A DNA stretch of 64,000 nt from Girardinichthys multiradiatus (Eukaryota; Chordata; Actinopteri; Cyprinodontiformes; Goodeidae). A program made the translations under genes and the position numbers. Location of the stretch: positions 34,808,147 through 34,872,146 of the forward strand of contig NC_061797.1 in NCBI RefSeq assembly GCF_021462225.1, given 5' to 3'. Within the stretch, counting starts at the first letter, position 1, and every line of letters begins with the position of its first letter. A model generated the notes under the pieces. The model saw nothing but the letters and a program-made list of their open reading frames with translations. It was not told where the DNA came from and did not search any database. This document shows positions 24,309 to 36,570 of the stretch, in pieces.

Positions 24309-24830
24309 ATACACTGATCAGACATACAATTGTGACCACTGACAGGTGATGTTGAAAACAGTGATTATCTCTGCACTCTTTAACCTGGGTGCAGGGAGCA
24401 CCAGAGCTGGATGGCAGAGCAATGGAATAAGTTGGCCAGGTCTGACGATGATGGATAGCATGCCTGGAAAACACATATCACTATGCATTATGTGAAGAGG
24501 GCAAGCTGGTGGAGTTGTTGCAATGCTTTGGGCAATGTTATCCGGGGAAACCTTGGTACCTGCCATCCATGTGGATGTTACAGTCACATGCTACCCACCT
24601 AAGCTTTGTTGAAGAACTTGTACCCACTTTCATGGGAATGTATTCCCTGATGACTTTGGCCTCTTTCAGCAGGATAATTTGCTCTGCCACAAAGCAGGAA
24701 TGGTTTAGGAATGAGCTGTGGAGCACCATAGCAATAGCTCGAGGTGTTGACTAGACCTCATCATGTCCTGACCAACAAATCAAAGTGGTATTTGGCTCAG
24801 TTCTGAAACAAGGTTAAAGGAATAGGTTAT
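24309..24830 (+). mobile_element. Decayed Tc1-like transposon (third family)
   Basis: The left end TACACTGATCAGACATACAA is followed by a CCACTGACAGGTGA block. Transposase remnants on the plus strand include a CTTGGTACCTGCCATCCATG block near 24551 and CTCTTTCAGCAGGATAATTTG near 24661, equivalent to the second catalytic region (FQQDN). The first half is largely deleted and no right TIR is clear. Minus-strand open frames across it are shadows. Confidence 0.75.
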
Positions 24831-26770
24831 ATAATTACTTAGCCATCAGTATTGAACCTTCAAACAAAACTGTACATTACTGGTTAAACTGAGAAGTTGG
24901 TTTTTAAATCTAATTTTATTGTTTCCTCGCAGCTTACAATAGAGCTATCACAAGTGTCATGAAATCAACAGCTTCAGTTGAATAATTTTAAATAGCATTT
25001 TATTAACTATGAAGACATTCTATCTCTGTCCATCATGGTAGGAAATCAACAGTCTATATTATGCTCTGTTTTCTTTATTCCCTCATCCTCTTTCCCAGTC
25101 TGTCAGTTTTGGCACATCGAACAGCGAACCAACAGGCTCTTTGAATTGAACTTTCACAAAGAGAATGCCAGTCATACATTTTGCTTTGTTTTCTCCTCTT
25201 CTCTATCCTCCTTCCCTTCATCCACTTCTCCATTTCCCCCCTCTGTCCATCCGGGCCAAAGATCTAAGTGGTTTTCATCTCTTTGACGGGGAGACCTCTC
25301 CCTTTCTCTCTTTCCTCTCTTTATCTTCTCATCCTGGAAAGGTTCAAGTGTAGCTAACCCACTCCTGTTGAGTACTGCGAGTCATGTTTGACCGAGCTCT
25401 ACAAACCCCTAATCACTTCACATCTCTCCAGTCCTCCGCAGCAGTCGCAACCCCCCACTCTTCCACCTTTGAATTGTTGTTTTTCCTGACTGCTTCTTTC
25501 TGTCCCTATCTCACAAAGCTGTCATTTACACTCATATTATGGTTACCTGTTTATGTGGCAGTTGCTTCAAATGCTACCCATGCTGTTCAAGGCCGTTGTT
25601 GCTTTTGTTATGTTGAATCAAATGATGGGAAGCTTCACCATCGGTTCTTTTATTCTGCCTGCTTATTTACCTGCTTTCATCACACAATTATATTTTTCTA
25701 GAAATTGTGCATCAAATGGTGAATAATTAACAGTCAAAAAGTACAAATCATATCATTGCATGTGTCACATGCCATAATGCACATCTTGACCTTTTATGTG
25801 TGTTATCCAGGAACAGCTGAAGTGGAAGGCTAAAGAAATGCTTACTTAACAATTGGTTTGTTGATTTTGCCTTTTTTATGTCAGTAGAATTGCCTGTTTG
25901 GTTCATCTAACATAAAGCAAACAACCACTACGAATGACAAACTCACACAAACGTGAACTACAAACACTCCCAACCAAAATCTAATCTTAAAACTTTACAA
26001 GTATTCATATTTCATGCTGCATGATGATGGTCAGGTTGTGAGTTTAACCTCAAAAAGTAAAAAGATGAAATAGAAGCAACAGACAAACGATGGAAAATGT
26101 ATTTTTTTATACCATCGTTTAAGCTCAGGTATTGGTCATTCAATAAGAAAATGTATTTGTATTAACATGGAACCACACAGTGACACACTAAAGAGAAGCA
26201 GCCCTAATTAAGGAACTTTTAAAATGTTAATATGTAATTAATCATATTTTTCTCTTAAATAGAAAGAACCCAATGCCTTCAAAAGATTTTGCTGCGGTAT
26301 CGAATGTTGTATTGAGTATTTCGGTATCAAGGTTTAAATTTTAGTACTGTCAAAACCATGCGCCAGAATTCAGTTTTTATTTGTCATTCTGGGTTTAACT
26401 CTGGTTCTAAGAGTAACTGAAAGATAAGCAGTGAATGATTATAAGTGCATTATTAATTTATTGTTTTCTGTGTATGTTTGTCTGAGTGAATAAGCAGGAA
26501 ATGGCAATTGACAGGAAGGATCTGAGGGTTTAGCAAGGGGTTGTTCTTTCATTTATAACATCCATTAAACGGTCAGGTCAAAAGTTAAATCAATGGTGCT
26601 GATGCGTTTTGATATCCAGAGCTCAGAGCCAAAAGGAAAAGGATGAGGTCATGACATCGGCCATTTGATCTCTCTCTATCCTGTCTGCGAAGGAAAAGTC
26701 CTAATAAAATGGTGAGGCGATGTGAATCAGCCGGTCTCAGGAATGTCTTTGTGTGAGGAAACCCAGTGTG
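24831..26770. other. Non-coding, nothing recognised
   Basis: Includes a C/T-rich section at about 25060-25350 and short open frames without domains. No gene is supported. Confidence 0.4.
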
Positions 26771-26772
26771 CC

Positions 26773-26831
<59 letters not shown>
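26771..26831. repeat. (GT)n(GA)n compound microsatellite
   Basis: A short GT run followed by about 22 GA units. Confidence 0.95.
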
Positions 26832-26834
<3 letters not shown>

Positions 26835-27699
26835 TCTTATCTACATCCCCACTAACATTTCTGCCTTTTCTCCCCCTCAGCCCTCTGCCTATGATGGCAG
26901 TGGATGAGGCAAAGCAAATAAACAGTCTCTTGTGAATGAAGTGAATTGAGACAGAGCTCGTCTGCATGCATGAGCAGCTCCCACAAAGTAACGAAGCATA
27001 TCAATCACACTCCTCATGTTCAAGAGAATTCGTGACCTTCTAAGGGATTCCTCTGGCAAGATATAGTAGAATGTACAAGACAACACACACACTCTCACTC
27101 ACTTACAAACAGGCATATATGTTTGCACACTTACATCTGAGAAGTGCTCACACACCCACTCTTTCAGTGACAATCTCACACTCGCTGCTCAGCACTCTGT
27201 CACAGCTGTCAGTGGGGTTTGACACCGGCTCTCCTGTCTCATCATTAGTTTTAGTGAGAGATGTCCTGTCCCTTGAACAAAAACAAACATAGCAGGCTGT
27301 GACAAATCAATTAATCAGATGGGGCATTTGCCAATATTTATGTTTCACTTACAAACTAATGTGTGTTGAATGTCTTCTGAAAAGTTTCCAATAATGTACA
27401 AGCAACTCTTGCAATCAGCAACCCCCTCAACAGTTTTGATCAATGAGTCATCGGAGGCAGATAGATTAATGTCAAAACAGCAGCTCTCTTTGATGGATGA
27501 TCGTTTTCCTAACTAATTGAATTTATGTACTTTTGAGTTGGAATGTTGTAGTGATTGTGTTAGAACTTGTTTAGTTTATCCAATAGAAACTTTGCAGACT
27601 TTTCTTATGTTTGCACCTTATTTTATCCTTTTAGATGACTACTTTTAATTAATTACTTACTGTATTATTGTATACTTTTGATTATTCTTGAAATATTCA
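26832..27699. other. Non-coding, nothing recognised
   Basis: AT-rich sequence with short open frames only. Confidence 0.4.
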
Positions 27700-28170
27700 A
27701 TGCATACATACCCATGCTCCTTGGCATCGGGGGTCTTGGGCTAAGGGTACTGGAACTGGGGCGGTGCTGTCCCTGGGTGGACTGAGCATGGGTGCTGCCC
27801 TGGGGTGGTGGTGCATCTGGCATAGAGTTGTCATTCGTTGGGTGGGTGTGCTGCGGCTACCTGGATAATGGTGCTCCCTTTTGTCTAACCTGCTGCCGCT
27901 CCGGGCTGGTGTGGGCGGGTTTGGGGCTTCAGGCCTGCTCTGGCTCCCTGTGGGGTGGCTACTTGTGCCCTGGGTGAGGAGTGCCTGGCCTGGTGGGTAG
28001 GGCTTTGTGGGCAGGGGTGTGGGGGCATGTGTGTTGTTTGTGTGAGTATTCGGCCCACATCCCAGAGTGGTGGACCCCTGTCAGGTTGCCTATCGCTCCT
28101 GGGAATGTGTCAGGCGGGCCAGCCATGGGCTGTGGGGGCTACGGTGCCCTGTGTAGGTCTATGAAAGGTC
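27700..28170. repeat. G-rich island, probably repeat-derived
   Basis: About 470 bp of strongly G-skewed, GC-rich sequence in an otherwise AT-rich region. The plus strand is full of GGGG and TGGGTGG runs. Several overlapping open frames exist, as expected from low stop-codon density, and none shows a domain. A direct repeat GGTCTATGAAA closes it at about 28156-28178. It resembles G-rich stretches associated with fish retroelements, but the family was not identified. Confidence 0.45.
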
Positions 28171-31004
28171 TATGAAAGGAAAACAAGAAACAGTAAAACA
28201 AAAACAAATAAAACTGACGATACAAGATTCCTACCAGACAGCAACAGTATTTTTATTTTAATAGATTTGGGTTACGTCATTTACAGAAGTTCTGTTAAGG
28301 ACACTTTAAATCTTTATCTGTCTGAAAAATAAACCGGTTCTTGACAAAGGAAGAAAGACAAGTTGACTACGGTGTCGCTTTGCAGCACATGCAGTCAAAA
28401 GTTAACATTGATTTGTGATTGGATTTTAACTTTTAATAAAATGATGTTTCACAGGTAAAAGCAGAAGGTGCTACATTATTCTGAGTATAACATAAAGGAT
28501 TTAAAGATTTGAAAGTGAGTGACTGAGTTATAAGGTACCACTGAAAAAATTTGATCCCACCCATGATTTCTGAATGCAGCCTGTAGAGTTTAGCATTCAA
28601 CCCACTCTGCTTCTGAATCGTTCTTGTTGTGACACGAAGCTGCTGCAACAGGAGCAAACCACAGAGCACACAGAGCAGCCACATCCAGTGGAATATAGGA
28701 ACAAGTCAGAAGATAATGGCTGACAGGGTTTCAGATTCTTCACACTCTCAGTCCTTTGTTACTGAACTCAGTCAGTGATTCTTAATCTTATCATTAATCA
28801 ATTGCCACATATCTATTTTATTTGTCCTTGTTTTGTTTTTATTCTCAAAATAGTCTTTTTTCATTTATAGTTCTTACCTGTTTCCCGTTTTCAATGTTAT
28901 TTACCCCTGATTATTTTGCAGCCAGGCTTTTTCTGACACGTTGCTCATATTTACTGTACTTCCACCTTACTTCACTTTTCTCCTTCACCTTTTTCTGTTC
29001 CTGTTTTTTTTTTTTCATCCCACCTTGGCTTTACTGTTCTACTTCTGCCTCCTCTTCTTGCCTCCTTCACTTTACTGTCCAGTCCTTTCAACTTATCCTT
29101 TCTCCATCTCATTTTTTCTTTATTTTACACTCTCTTCCCTTTTTTTTCTTTCTTACCTTTCTAGCAGTCTATCTCTTCTTAGTCAATCAGACAGCTGAGG
29201 CAGCCTAGCAGCCGGAGGCGAGAATAGGCAGAGGAGCCGCTCTGCCTGATCCCCCTCCATCTCCAGAGAGAAAAACGTATGTAGAAACGCCAATAAGTTC
29301 TACGGATACAATTATTCACCATTAACATTAGCCTTAAGTCTTTCTAAGAAAGTACAGTGCATTTATAAACTTTGTGCTTTCACTCCATGGTATTTAAGGG
29401 TATTATCCACTCACATGTCATGTATTCTGTGGCTAATGGATGAAACTTTGCTCAAATTTGCTCAAATTAGGCATGATCTTTCTTCCCACAGCAACTGCCA
29501 TCAGCCTGCCCTGCAGCAAGTTTCTTAACCCCCCAACTGCTTCACTGAACCAACTCATTGTCCGATATAAAGCCTCCAATTATAGCAACAGCTTTTTTGC
29601 GTGAGCGTGAATAAATGTTTGAATATAAGCAGAGTGTTTGCTAAAAAAACAGAACTTGGCCAGTTTAATCATGGTTGACTGGATATGTTTTACCCAACAG
29701 CACAAATTAAATCACTTTAAATAATTTATCTTCTATGTTTTGCATAGCGATGTCACAGGTCACTGGACTGTTTTTGTACAACTTTACTTTGGAAATGTAA
29801 AAGATGTGTCTGCAACACAAAGTGAGCTTGTCTAAGACTTACTCAATGGAAAAGACTTCAGAGAAGTGATGAATGGGTGTTTTTGCATGAATTTGTGTTC
29901 TTACCATTATGGGAAGTAATTGGCTGAACTATGTTAAAGACGTCTTTGAATGGATAATAAAAGACTGTGGGAGTAACAGACTTTTCTGTTAATCAGTTTT
30001 TCCATTAAATTAAGTCCTAATCACATATGTAGTTCACAAGCAGAAACTTGCATTGTCATGATGCAGGCTTTAACTCAAATGTTCATGGGTTGTACTTTTG
30101 TTTACATTGCAAAGGTAAAAAAACATTCTGGGACTAAGTCATTCTGGAGAGCTGGTTTCAGTTGTGTGATATAGTGCCAAGCTTTGGTATTGTTTGTAAG
30201 CTTCTCTTTAAATTTGTTTCCCTAACAGCGTTTACAAGAGATCATTGTATGACTATAGCGTAGAGATGTTTGTACAACAAAGCAATATTTTGGGTTCAAC
30301 CGTTTTTTCTTTACTACTCAGCTTATTCTCTCTCTGAAACTTTGAGATTGAAGTTATTTTAGGATGGCAGAAATCTGCTCTGGAACTGGCCTCACTCTAA
30401 CTATTATGTTAGAAGTAATGTCTGTTTATCCAAACTGAGGATTAGACTACTGTCAGACTACTGTCTTCTGCAGGTCAGATACAAAGTGCTGATAACTCCA
30501 ACAAACCATACTTCAAAAACTCCAAACTATTTCTTTAAGAGACTTCAATCCCTTGAAAGCGCCCTTAAGAAAACTCAGGAGTTTTTAACAATTTTTATTT
30601 TTTTTTATGTCACTTATTTTGGCAGTTCCTTTCTGCACTCCTTTAAACGCTTGAGAAAAATTATAATTTAATAAAAAAAAAACATTTGTAAATTATTAGA
30701 TCTCCTTCCACCCTACTCGCCCTGAGCTAGCTTTGATCGATCTGTGACAAACAGATTTACTTTGTAATTTTTGCTTTCTCTCCCTCCCATCGCTTTTTTT
30801 TCACTGCTGTTGCATTTGAATAAAAATAATTTTTCTAAATCTTCCTATAGTTTAAAATAAGTTTAATGAGTAAAAGTGTTATAATTTTTTGGAGATCTGT
30901 TGCAAACATCAAAATATGAATAAATAATTTAGAATGTTCTCGTTGTTGGAGTCTTGAGTTGACAAAACCCTGTTATTGCCAAGGGTTGAATAGTTTGTGA
31001 TATA
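28171..31004. other. Non-coding, with long pyrimidine tract at 28960-29180
   Basis: Mostly AT-rich. A C/T-rich tract of more than 200 bp precedes a short GC-rich stretch at 29183-29276, discussed as an exon candidate. No gene is supported elsewhere. Confidence 0.4.
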
Positions 31005-31430
31005 CAATGTTGGTTTTTTCTAAGTTTTCATTTGTGAGTAACTACTTTTCCATTACAAATGTGCGCAAAACTTTGTCGACATTCTGCTAATGTTGAAAAA
31101 ACACAATTTTGCAATTGGGGTGTTTCCATTAAATAAGAAATGCAATTAAGCACTTGAAAAAGTTTGTTCATGTTATAACATCTTCCTCTTGCTACTTTCT
31201 GTTGTCTTTTTTGTCAGTTGTAACATATGGTTGTTGGTCACGTGACTCGTGTGATGTGAAAAAAGTGTTTGCATTGAGGTTTTGCGAAATACACCAATTT
31301 CGATTCGGCCAAGAAGCCAAAAACTTTTAGCAAAAAATGGGAATTGTTTTCGAAATTAAGAAATTAAGGAAATTTATATTCGTAATTACAATTTGCGCAA
31401 ATTTGATGGTCAATGGAAACGCAGCTTATG
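31005..31430. repeat. MITE-like interspersed repeat
   Basis: The blocks CTTTGTCGACATTCTGCTAA, GTTTCCATTAAAT, GTTGGTCACGTGACTCG and ATGGTCAATGGAAACGCAG form a pattern seen in a common non-autonomous fish repeat. The GTTTCCATT near 31121 and the AATGGAAAC near 31413 are inverted. No coding capacity. Confidence 0.5.
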
Positions 31431-33090
31431 ACAAGGTTCTCCTTTCCATGAATCAGAATTTTATGCTACGGTGATGAATATTTTTAAGATCTTAATTTTG
31501 CTATTTTATCTACTTCGATTTTGAGCCCTTGGTCTCTACCTTGCCTTCTTTCAGTTTATCCTACTTTCTGATTTAAACATCAATGTTTCCACAATGGGTT
31601 ATCTTGACCAACCATTTACTCAGTGTAGAGGTAAGGTAGTATCTTATTTACAGCTTCTGGTTCACCCTGAAATTAAAGTGACATTTCAATCTAAAAATGA
31701 AACATCCAGATTATATGTGATCCTCCCCAGTTCAAAGTTTAAAATAAATATTTGTTCAAATTTGTGAAAACAAGAACAACAACAAAACTGGTGTATTGCT
31801 TCTTAGAAAGACATGTTTGAGATGTTCATAGACTGGTTTAGAGTAGATCTGATTTACAGATCACTGTCATTAAGATATTAAGCTTTTTCCAATTTAAAGA
31901 ACTGCTAATTTTACCCTGTTCACAATGCAGCAGCTCATCTTTTAACTGGTCAGTCTTGGCCCCTTATCAATACCCTTCAGTATGTTTCTAGATTGATTAT
32001 CAGATTTGGCTTCTAAAGTTGAGAATGAATTAGCTCAATCTTGTTTGCCTGATCATCTAAATATCATCATTTCAAAAGAATAGTGCAGTCACCTAGCCGT
32101 TTCTGCTTAGATGCACTAAGATCTAAGGTAAAACATAAACATAATTTTGGTTTTTCTGTGAAATTCCATCATGATGCGTAACATCAAACCAAAAAGTTCT
32201 TTCATTTATCATCTTCTCTAAAATGCACAGCCTGATATGAAATTTCGAAGATTACAGTTTTCCCATTTATGTGAAGTTAAGATATTATAGAAAATGTGCC
32301 AAAGCATATAGACATTGATGGTTTACTCTAGCACTCCAGTTTATTACATACAGAACATTTACACTCAAACATTCCCTGTTTTCATTCTGAAACTTATTTG
32401 TGTCTCCAGACGTTGTTATGTGTGCAATTGAAGTTTAATGTAAGCAAGTCGCAAACTTTCTTTCTGTCCACTTAATGATAACAGTTGTAGAGTGTGGTGA
32501 AGATTTGTTCTCGTTGTGAATCGATGCTAATCACATCATCATGTTGCCCTGTCCCTCATGTTTCTCTCTGGGGCTTCACACTCCTCTCTGGCCTCTTTGT
32601 CCTCGCCTGCTGCTTCTTCGCTTCCAACCTCCATCTCTGTCCCCGCCCCCTCCTCCCTCCTGTCTCCCTTCATCATAAGCCATCTGAGGCTACTTGCACG
32701 CAGGCCAGCCCTCCAGAAGGGTCAGCACAGTGAAGACGCTGATGCTGGAGTTGTCACCAAAGCATCTTTCAGCCATTATTTCTGTACCAGCTGTGACTGG
32801 CGGTTGTTTTCCACGTGTTGTAGAGCAGACTTTGTGTGGAAAAGCAATTTACTGGGGATCAATAAGACCAATGAGATAACATGTTTTTTTAGTGTTTTGC
32901 TCTGATCCTTGCATAAGTCGTTGTTAGCTGTCACTTGAAGTCCTTAATTTGTGTAAACCTTTCCATAGGAACTTTTAAATTTATTTTTTCAGGTGCAAAT
33001 CTCAAAATTCTAAATCAAAACAAATTTTATTTGCAAGATTGAATAAAATTTTACAGCCATAAAGCTAACTTAAAGGGTCTCTTCTTCAGT
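31431..33090. other. Non-coding, nothing recognised
   Basis: A C/T-rich, GC-richer section at 32540-32720 has open frames without recognisable domains. No gene is supported. Confidence 0.4.
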
Positions 33091-33120
33091 TTCCATCCAT
33101 CCATCCATCCATCCATCTAT
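33091..33120. repeat. (CCAT)n microsatellite
   Basis: About seven CCAT units. Confidence 0.9.
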
Positions 33121-33179
33121 TCATTTCTATGTAAGGGTTATCTTTGCTAGTCATGACCCAGTTACTGGTATCGATTTTA

Positions 33180-33440
33180 TTCATTTCAATTCAATTCTGT
33201 TCAGTTCTATTCAATTCTATATTATTCAGTTCCTCTTATTGATTTAGCACAAATTCACAGTTAATGTTGTCTGCGGTCATTTAAATCCAACCATATAAAC
33301 AGATTCAAAGCCAATTACATAAATTCTAATTAAATCCTAGCTATTAAATCATGTAGTCAAGTTTAGTTTAATCTATAATTCTTATCAAGGCAACACTGTT
33401 TTAAAGCTTTAGTGACAGGCTATGATTGACATACACTATC
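33180..33440 (-). repeat. Retroposon 3'-end-like repeat with degenerate TTCAATTCTA units
   Basis: Five or so degenerate copies of a TTCAATTCTA-type decamer at 33184-33232 lead into TTGATTTAGCACAAATTCACAG. This resembles the reverse complement of a fish LINE/SINE 3' end. Confidence 0.45.
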
Positions 33441-33495
33441 TGTCAGATGACTGCAGACTGGCCACCCAAGCAAATAGCCTCAATAATTTACCCAC

Positions 33496-33718
33496 TAAAC
33501 AGGGGTCTCAACTTCAATGTTTAGGGGCCGGCAACCTATAATTTTAACATGCATCACTGGTGAGATGCGCCTGGATGATTGGCTAATTTGCCTCCTCCGC
33601 ATGCAATCAGAGTGTTTCTAAGGACCTAATTATTTGATTCAGGTTGTTGAAGCAGTTGTACATCTAAAAGTTGCAGGACAGCTGCCCCTGAGGTCTGGAG
33701 TTTAAGACCCCTATGTTA
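33496..33718. mobile_element. Short MITE with inverted ends
   Basis: The left end CAGGGGTCTCAACTT and the right end AGTTTAAGACCCCTATG form inverted repeats around about 220 bp. Size and termini suggest a hAT-type MITE. No clear 8-bp target duplication was found by eye. Confidence 0.5.
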
Positions 33719-34955
33719 AAAGATTAGCCTGGTATTCTTCTTAAGCTACAATGTTCTATTCATTCCATATTTTTGCTTAAGTATGTATCAAAGTCAAAAT
33801 GAAAAAAAAGAGATTGCTTTATAGGACATAACTGTGAAAATCAATATGTTACATTATTTTGACAGTAGTGGAAAAATAATTGCTTTTTTATTTTTTATAA
33901 AACAGTTGCTGTTACAGGTTCCTGCTGTAAATATTTGTTCCAATACCCTGATATTCTGAAACTGTGGTATTTTTGCAAAATACTATCATACCATGTAACT
34001 CATACTGGACCATGTTGCCAGTGCTTCTGAATATCCTATATAAAAAGTAAAAAAAATAAATCTATGCAGAAATAAAACAAACAAATCTTTCAACGATGCA
34101 GGTTAAAACTGCTGGTTCGCTTAAACATTTTTGAAATATCTCAAGACTGACTGTCCCACAAACTGTTAGCTCCACAACATATCTAATATCAACTGACTCC
34201 CAGTTACAAAGGTTTGAAGTCTTTCTGAGGTCAGTACTTTTCTTACTATTAGCTATGTTTGGCTGAATCATGCTGCTAGTCGTTCTAAAAGTGACTAAAA
34301 GTTTGGCACTAATGTTCATTGGAGCCCTGACTTTCTTGATTAACATGCCTGAGAGTTAGTGGTTGCAACAGGAAATTACAGGAGACAAACCGGAAGGTAA
34401 ACTTGTGAACTTGAGCCGCATACCAATTGTTTTTAATTCAATGCTGGTATTAAGTCATCAGATGTCGGAAGAGAAGTAAATACATTTTCCACAGACAATT
34501 TAGCAGTAATATATTTTTTAACTAGTTTTTACTTCATTTAAAATCTTTCAGAATCATTGGTTGATTATATATCAGACAGCCAAAGGATTTTCATGTCTGT
34601 TTGTTCTTATTAGGCACTTTTTGCAGGTGTGACATACAGTTATCAAAACAAAGGCACAGTTACAAAGTCAAAAAAAATTATTTTGACCTTCTACTGGTGT
34701 CCAAGGTTTCACTTTTCCAAAAAAGATTAGTGTCCCTTGTCAGAAATTGATACGGATAAAACTCTAGTGTTTCTGGAAAGGCTTCTGTTAATGCAGATGC
34801 AGGAGTAATGGGATATATTTATTTATCTGAATCATCAATACAAGATCTAGTATCATTCATCAACAAAAGAATGACCTTTCTGCTGCTGAGAGGGGTCTTA
34901 CTAAATATGTCATGTGCTTTCTTTTTCTCTGTTTTTCTGTCTGAATGGTTACATG
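33719..34955. other. Non-coding upstream of the mdga1 exon
   Basis: Intronic-looking AT-rich DNA. A 94-codon minus-strand open frame at 34062-34346 has no recognisable domain. No signal-peptide exon for mdga1 could be identified here. Confidence 0.4.
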
Positions 34956-34956
34956 C

Positions 34957-34964
34957 CTGTGTGT

Positions 34965-35000
<36 letters not shown>
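34957..35000 (+). repeat. (GT)n tract at the mdga1 splice acceptor
   Basis: A GT repeat runs to within six bases of the exon and ends TTCACAG. It occupies the position of the polypyrimidine tract. Confidence 0.95.
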
Positions 35001-35001
<1 letters not shown>

Positions 35002-35006
35002 CACAG

Positions 35007-35146
35007 CTCCAGCTAATGCACAGATTGTGCACTCCGGTGCAGCATGTAACGTCAAGGATGATAACATAAGCGAAAGAATTTACACCATCAAAGAAGGAGA
35101 CACACTGGTGCTGCAGTGTATTGTTAAAGGACACCCACGACCACAG
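35007..35146 (+). CDS. mdga1: mdga1-like exon: start of first Ig domain
   Basis: A 140-bp exon bounded by TTCACAG at 35001-35006 and a CAG|GTAGGC donor at 35147. It opens after the first base of a codon (phase 1, typical of Ig-domain genes) and closes in phase 0. The translation includes ANAQIVHSGAACNVKDD, ISERIYTIKEGDTLVLQC and a GHPRPQ ending. This strongly resembles the segment just after the signal peptide of MDGA proteins, up to the middle of Ig1. The pattern fits MDGA1 better than MDGA2. MDGAs are GPI-anchored neuronal surface proteins with Ig repeats and a MAM domain that bind neuroligins and limit synapse formation. The cysteine in LVLQC is the first of the Ig1 disulfide pair. Neighbouring exons were not found in the window. 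Confidence 0.88.
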
Positions 35147-36570
35147 GTAGGCTCCAATCAAACATCCATAGTACTTTTTGTGTATGTGAACTCTTTTGGG
35201 TTCTTGCTAATTCCTTTCTACCCAGACTTGATTGAGTGTGCAGAGGAGTTTGAAGTCTCTTACTCAAAGGCATTCTGACAAAATCACGATGTCTCAGAAA
35301 AATAGCCTGTTGGCATTCTGACATGCTAGGTTCCCTCTAGAATGATGGACAGATAAAATTAGTTTTGTAGTGTTCTGCTTAGAAGATGTAAGTTTCAGTA
35401 TGTATGCTTAAATAACGTGTTAAAATACTTCATGCCATGGTTTAGACAGCTGATGTATAAAACTCTTGTGTTGTTTTATGTATGAAATTACATAAACCAT
35501 TGCAGAGAACTGGAGTGAAGTAATCACTTTCAAGTTAGCTGGTGACTTTTATTTCCAAATGGATGGTAATGTGGCAGACAGTCATACATTTCTCTCCCAT
35601 TTATCTTCCATCTAGTCAGACTATTTGGTCTGCTTTGATCAGCCTCCATATCCTGTCTTTCCTAGAGAAATTCAATATTTAGGAATATCTATCTTCTGGT
35701 TTTGCTGGCTCTGCAGAGACTCACACTCAAGCCTGCTACTTCTTCTTTAGTCCCATTTTTCAGACTCAATATAGCAAAGCCTGAGGTCTTATCACATTGC
35801 TAATGTTGTTAGAATGCATGAGCACCTTTGTAAATCTGGCAGAACTTAACTTCGTTTGCATGGTGTGGCTGCTACATTTCAGCACCTTGGGTCAAAACAA
35901 GCCGGTGTTTGAGAAAGCTGATGGCGATTAGAAATGCCTTACCTCTGGATAGCAACATGTCATGATGTACCTATGAGTAATGACTTGTGTTTACAGTGTC
36001 AAAGTGGCTCAGTTTGTGCTGAGTCACACAATCTCATCTTTCACTCAGCACATAGAGTGATTAGCTAAGTGCAAACCCTGCCCATGAACTTTCAGTTGAA
36101 CCTTTATGAATCCTAGTCCTAGCTTCAGTCTGTTGTCATGTTAGCAGCACTGTCACCATATTTGGTTAGCACAGTACAAATAGTTTTCATGAGTTGGAAC
36201 AGCAGTGGAGCAGAGAATGTGCTTTCTGACTTAAAGGCCACAGGTTTAATTCCACAAAAAAACTCATTGGACAAGTGTGCTCTGTGCTGTTAACAATTGA
36301 ATTACAGCATTTGCCTTGAGCAAGGTTAACTCTCCCACTGCTGATACTTGACATATAACATATAGAAATTAAGTTTTGAAGAAGAGGACAATAAGAGCGA
36401 ATGCATAAAGATGAATTGAAAATCAGTTAAGGAAAATCAGAATGAGGGTATGTTTAATTTCTACTTCCCATCAGTAAACAGTCCTCTGTCCATTTTTAGT
36501 CTTGATCATATGGACGTATTGAAGTGCATCCAGTGAATTTGTAAAAAAGCAAACTTTTATACTGTTAGAA
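35147..36570 (+). other. Intron after the mdga1 exon, nothing recognised
   Basis: AT-rich sequence directly after the donor site. No coding stretch resembling the second half of Ig1 was seen. Confidence 0.5.

Noticed and set aside
25060..25170. Acceptor-like CTCTTTCCCAG followed by a short open stretch
   Set aside because: No matching donor or recognised protein, and the C/T-rich context makes such acceptors common.
28822..29208. 128-codon hydrophobic open frame resembling a membrane protein
   Set aside because: It is the translation of a long C/T-rich tract, which gives phenylalanine, leucine and serine by composition alone.
32494..32733. Possible signal-peptide exon of mdga1 (hydrophobic MLITSS... 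frame)
   Set aside because: The hydrophobic part is not followed by the phase-1 donor and the residues expected before the 35-kb exon, and the sequence is C/T-rich.
34808..35006. Upstream extension of the mdga1 ORF back to the ATG at 34808
   Set aside because: This reads through the GT repeat and the splice acceptor. The conserved protein match starts only at the acceptor.
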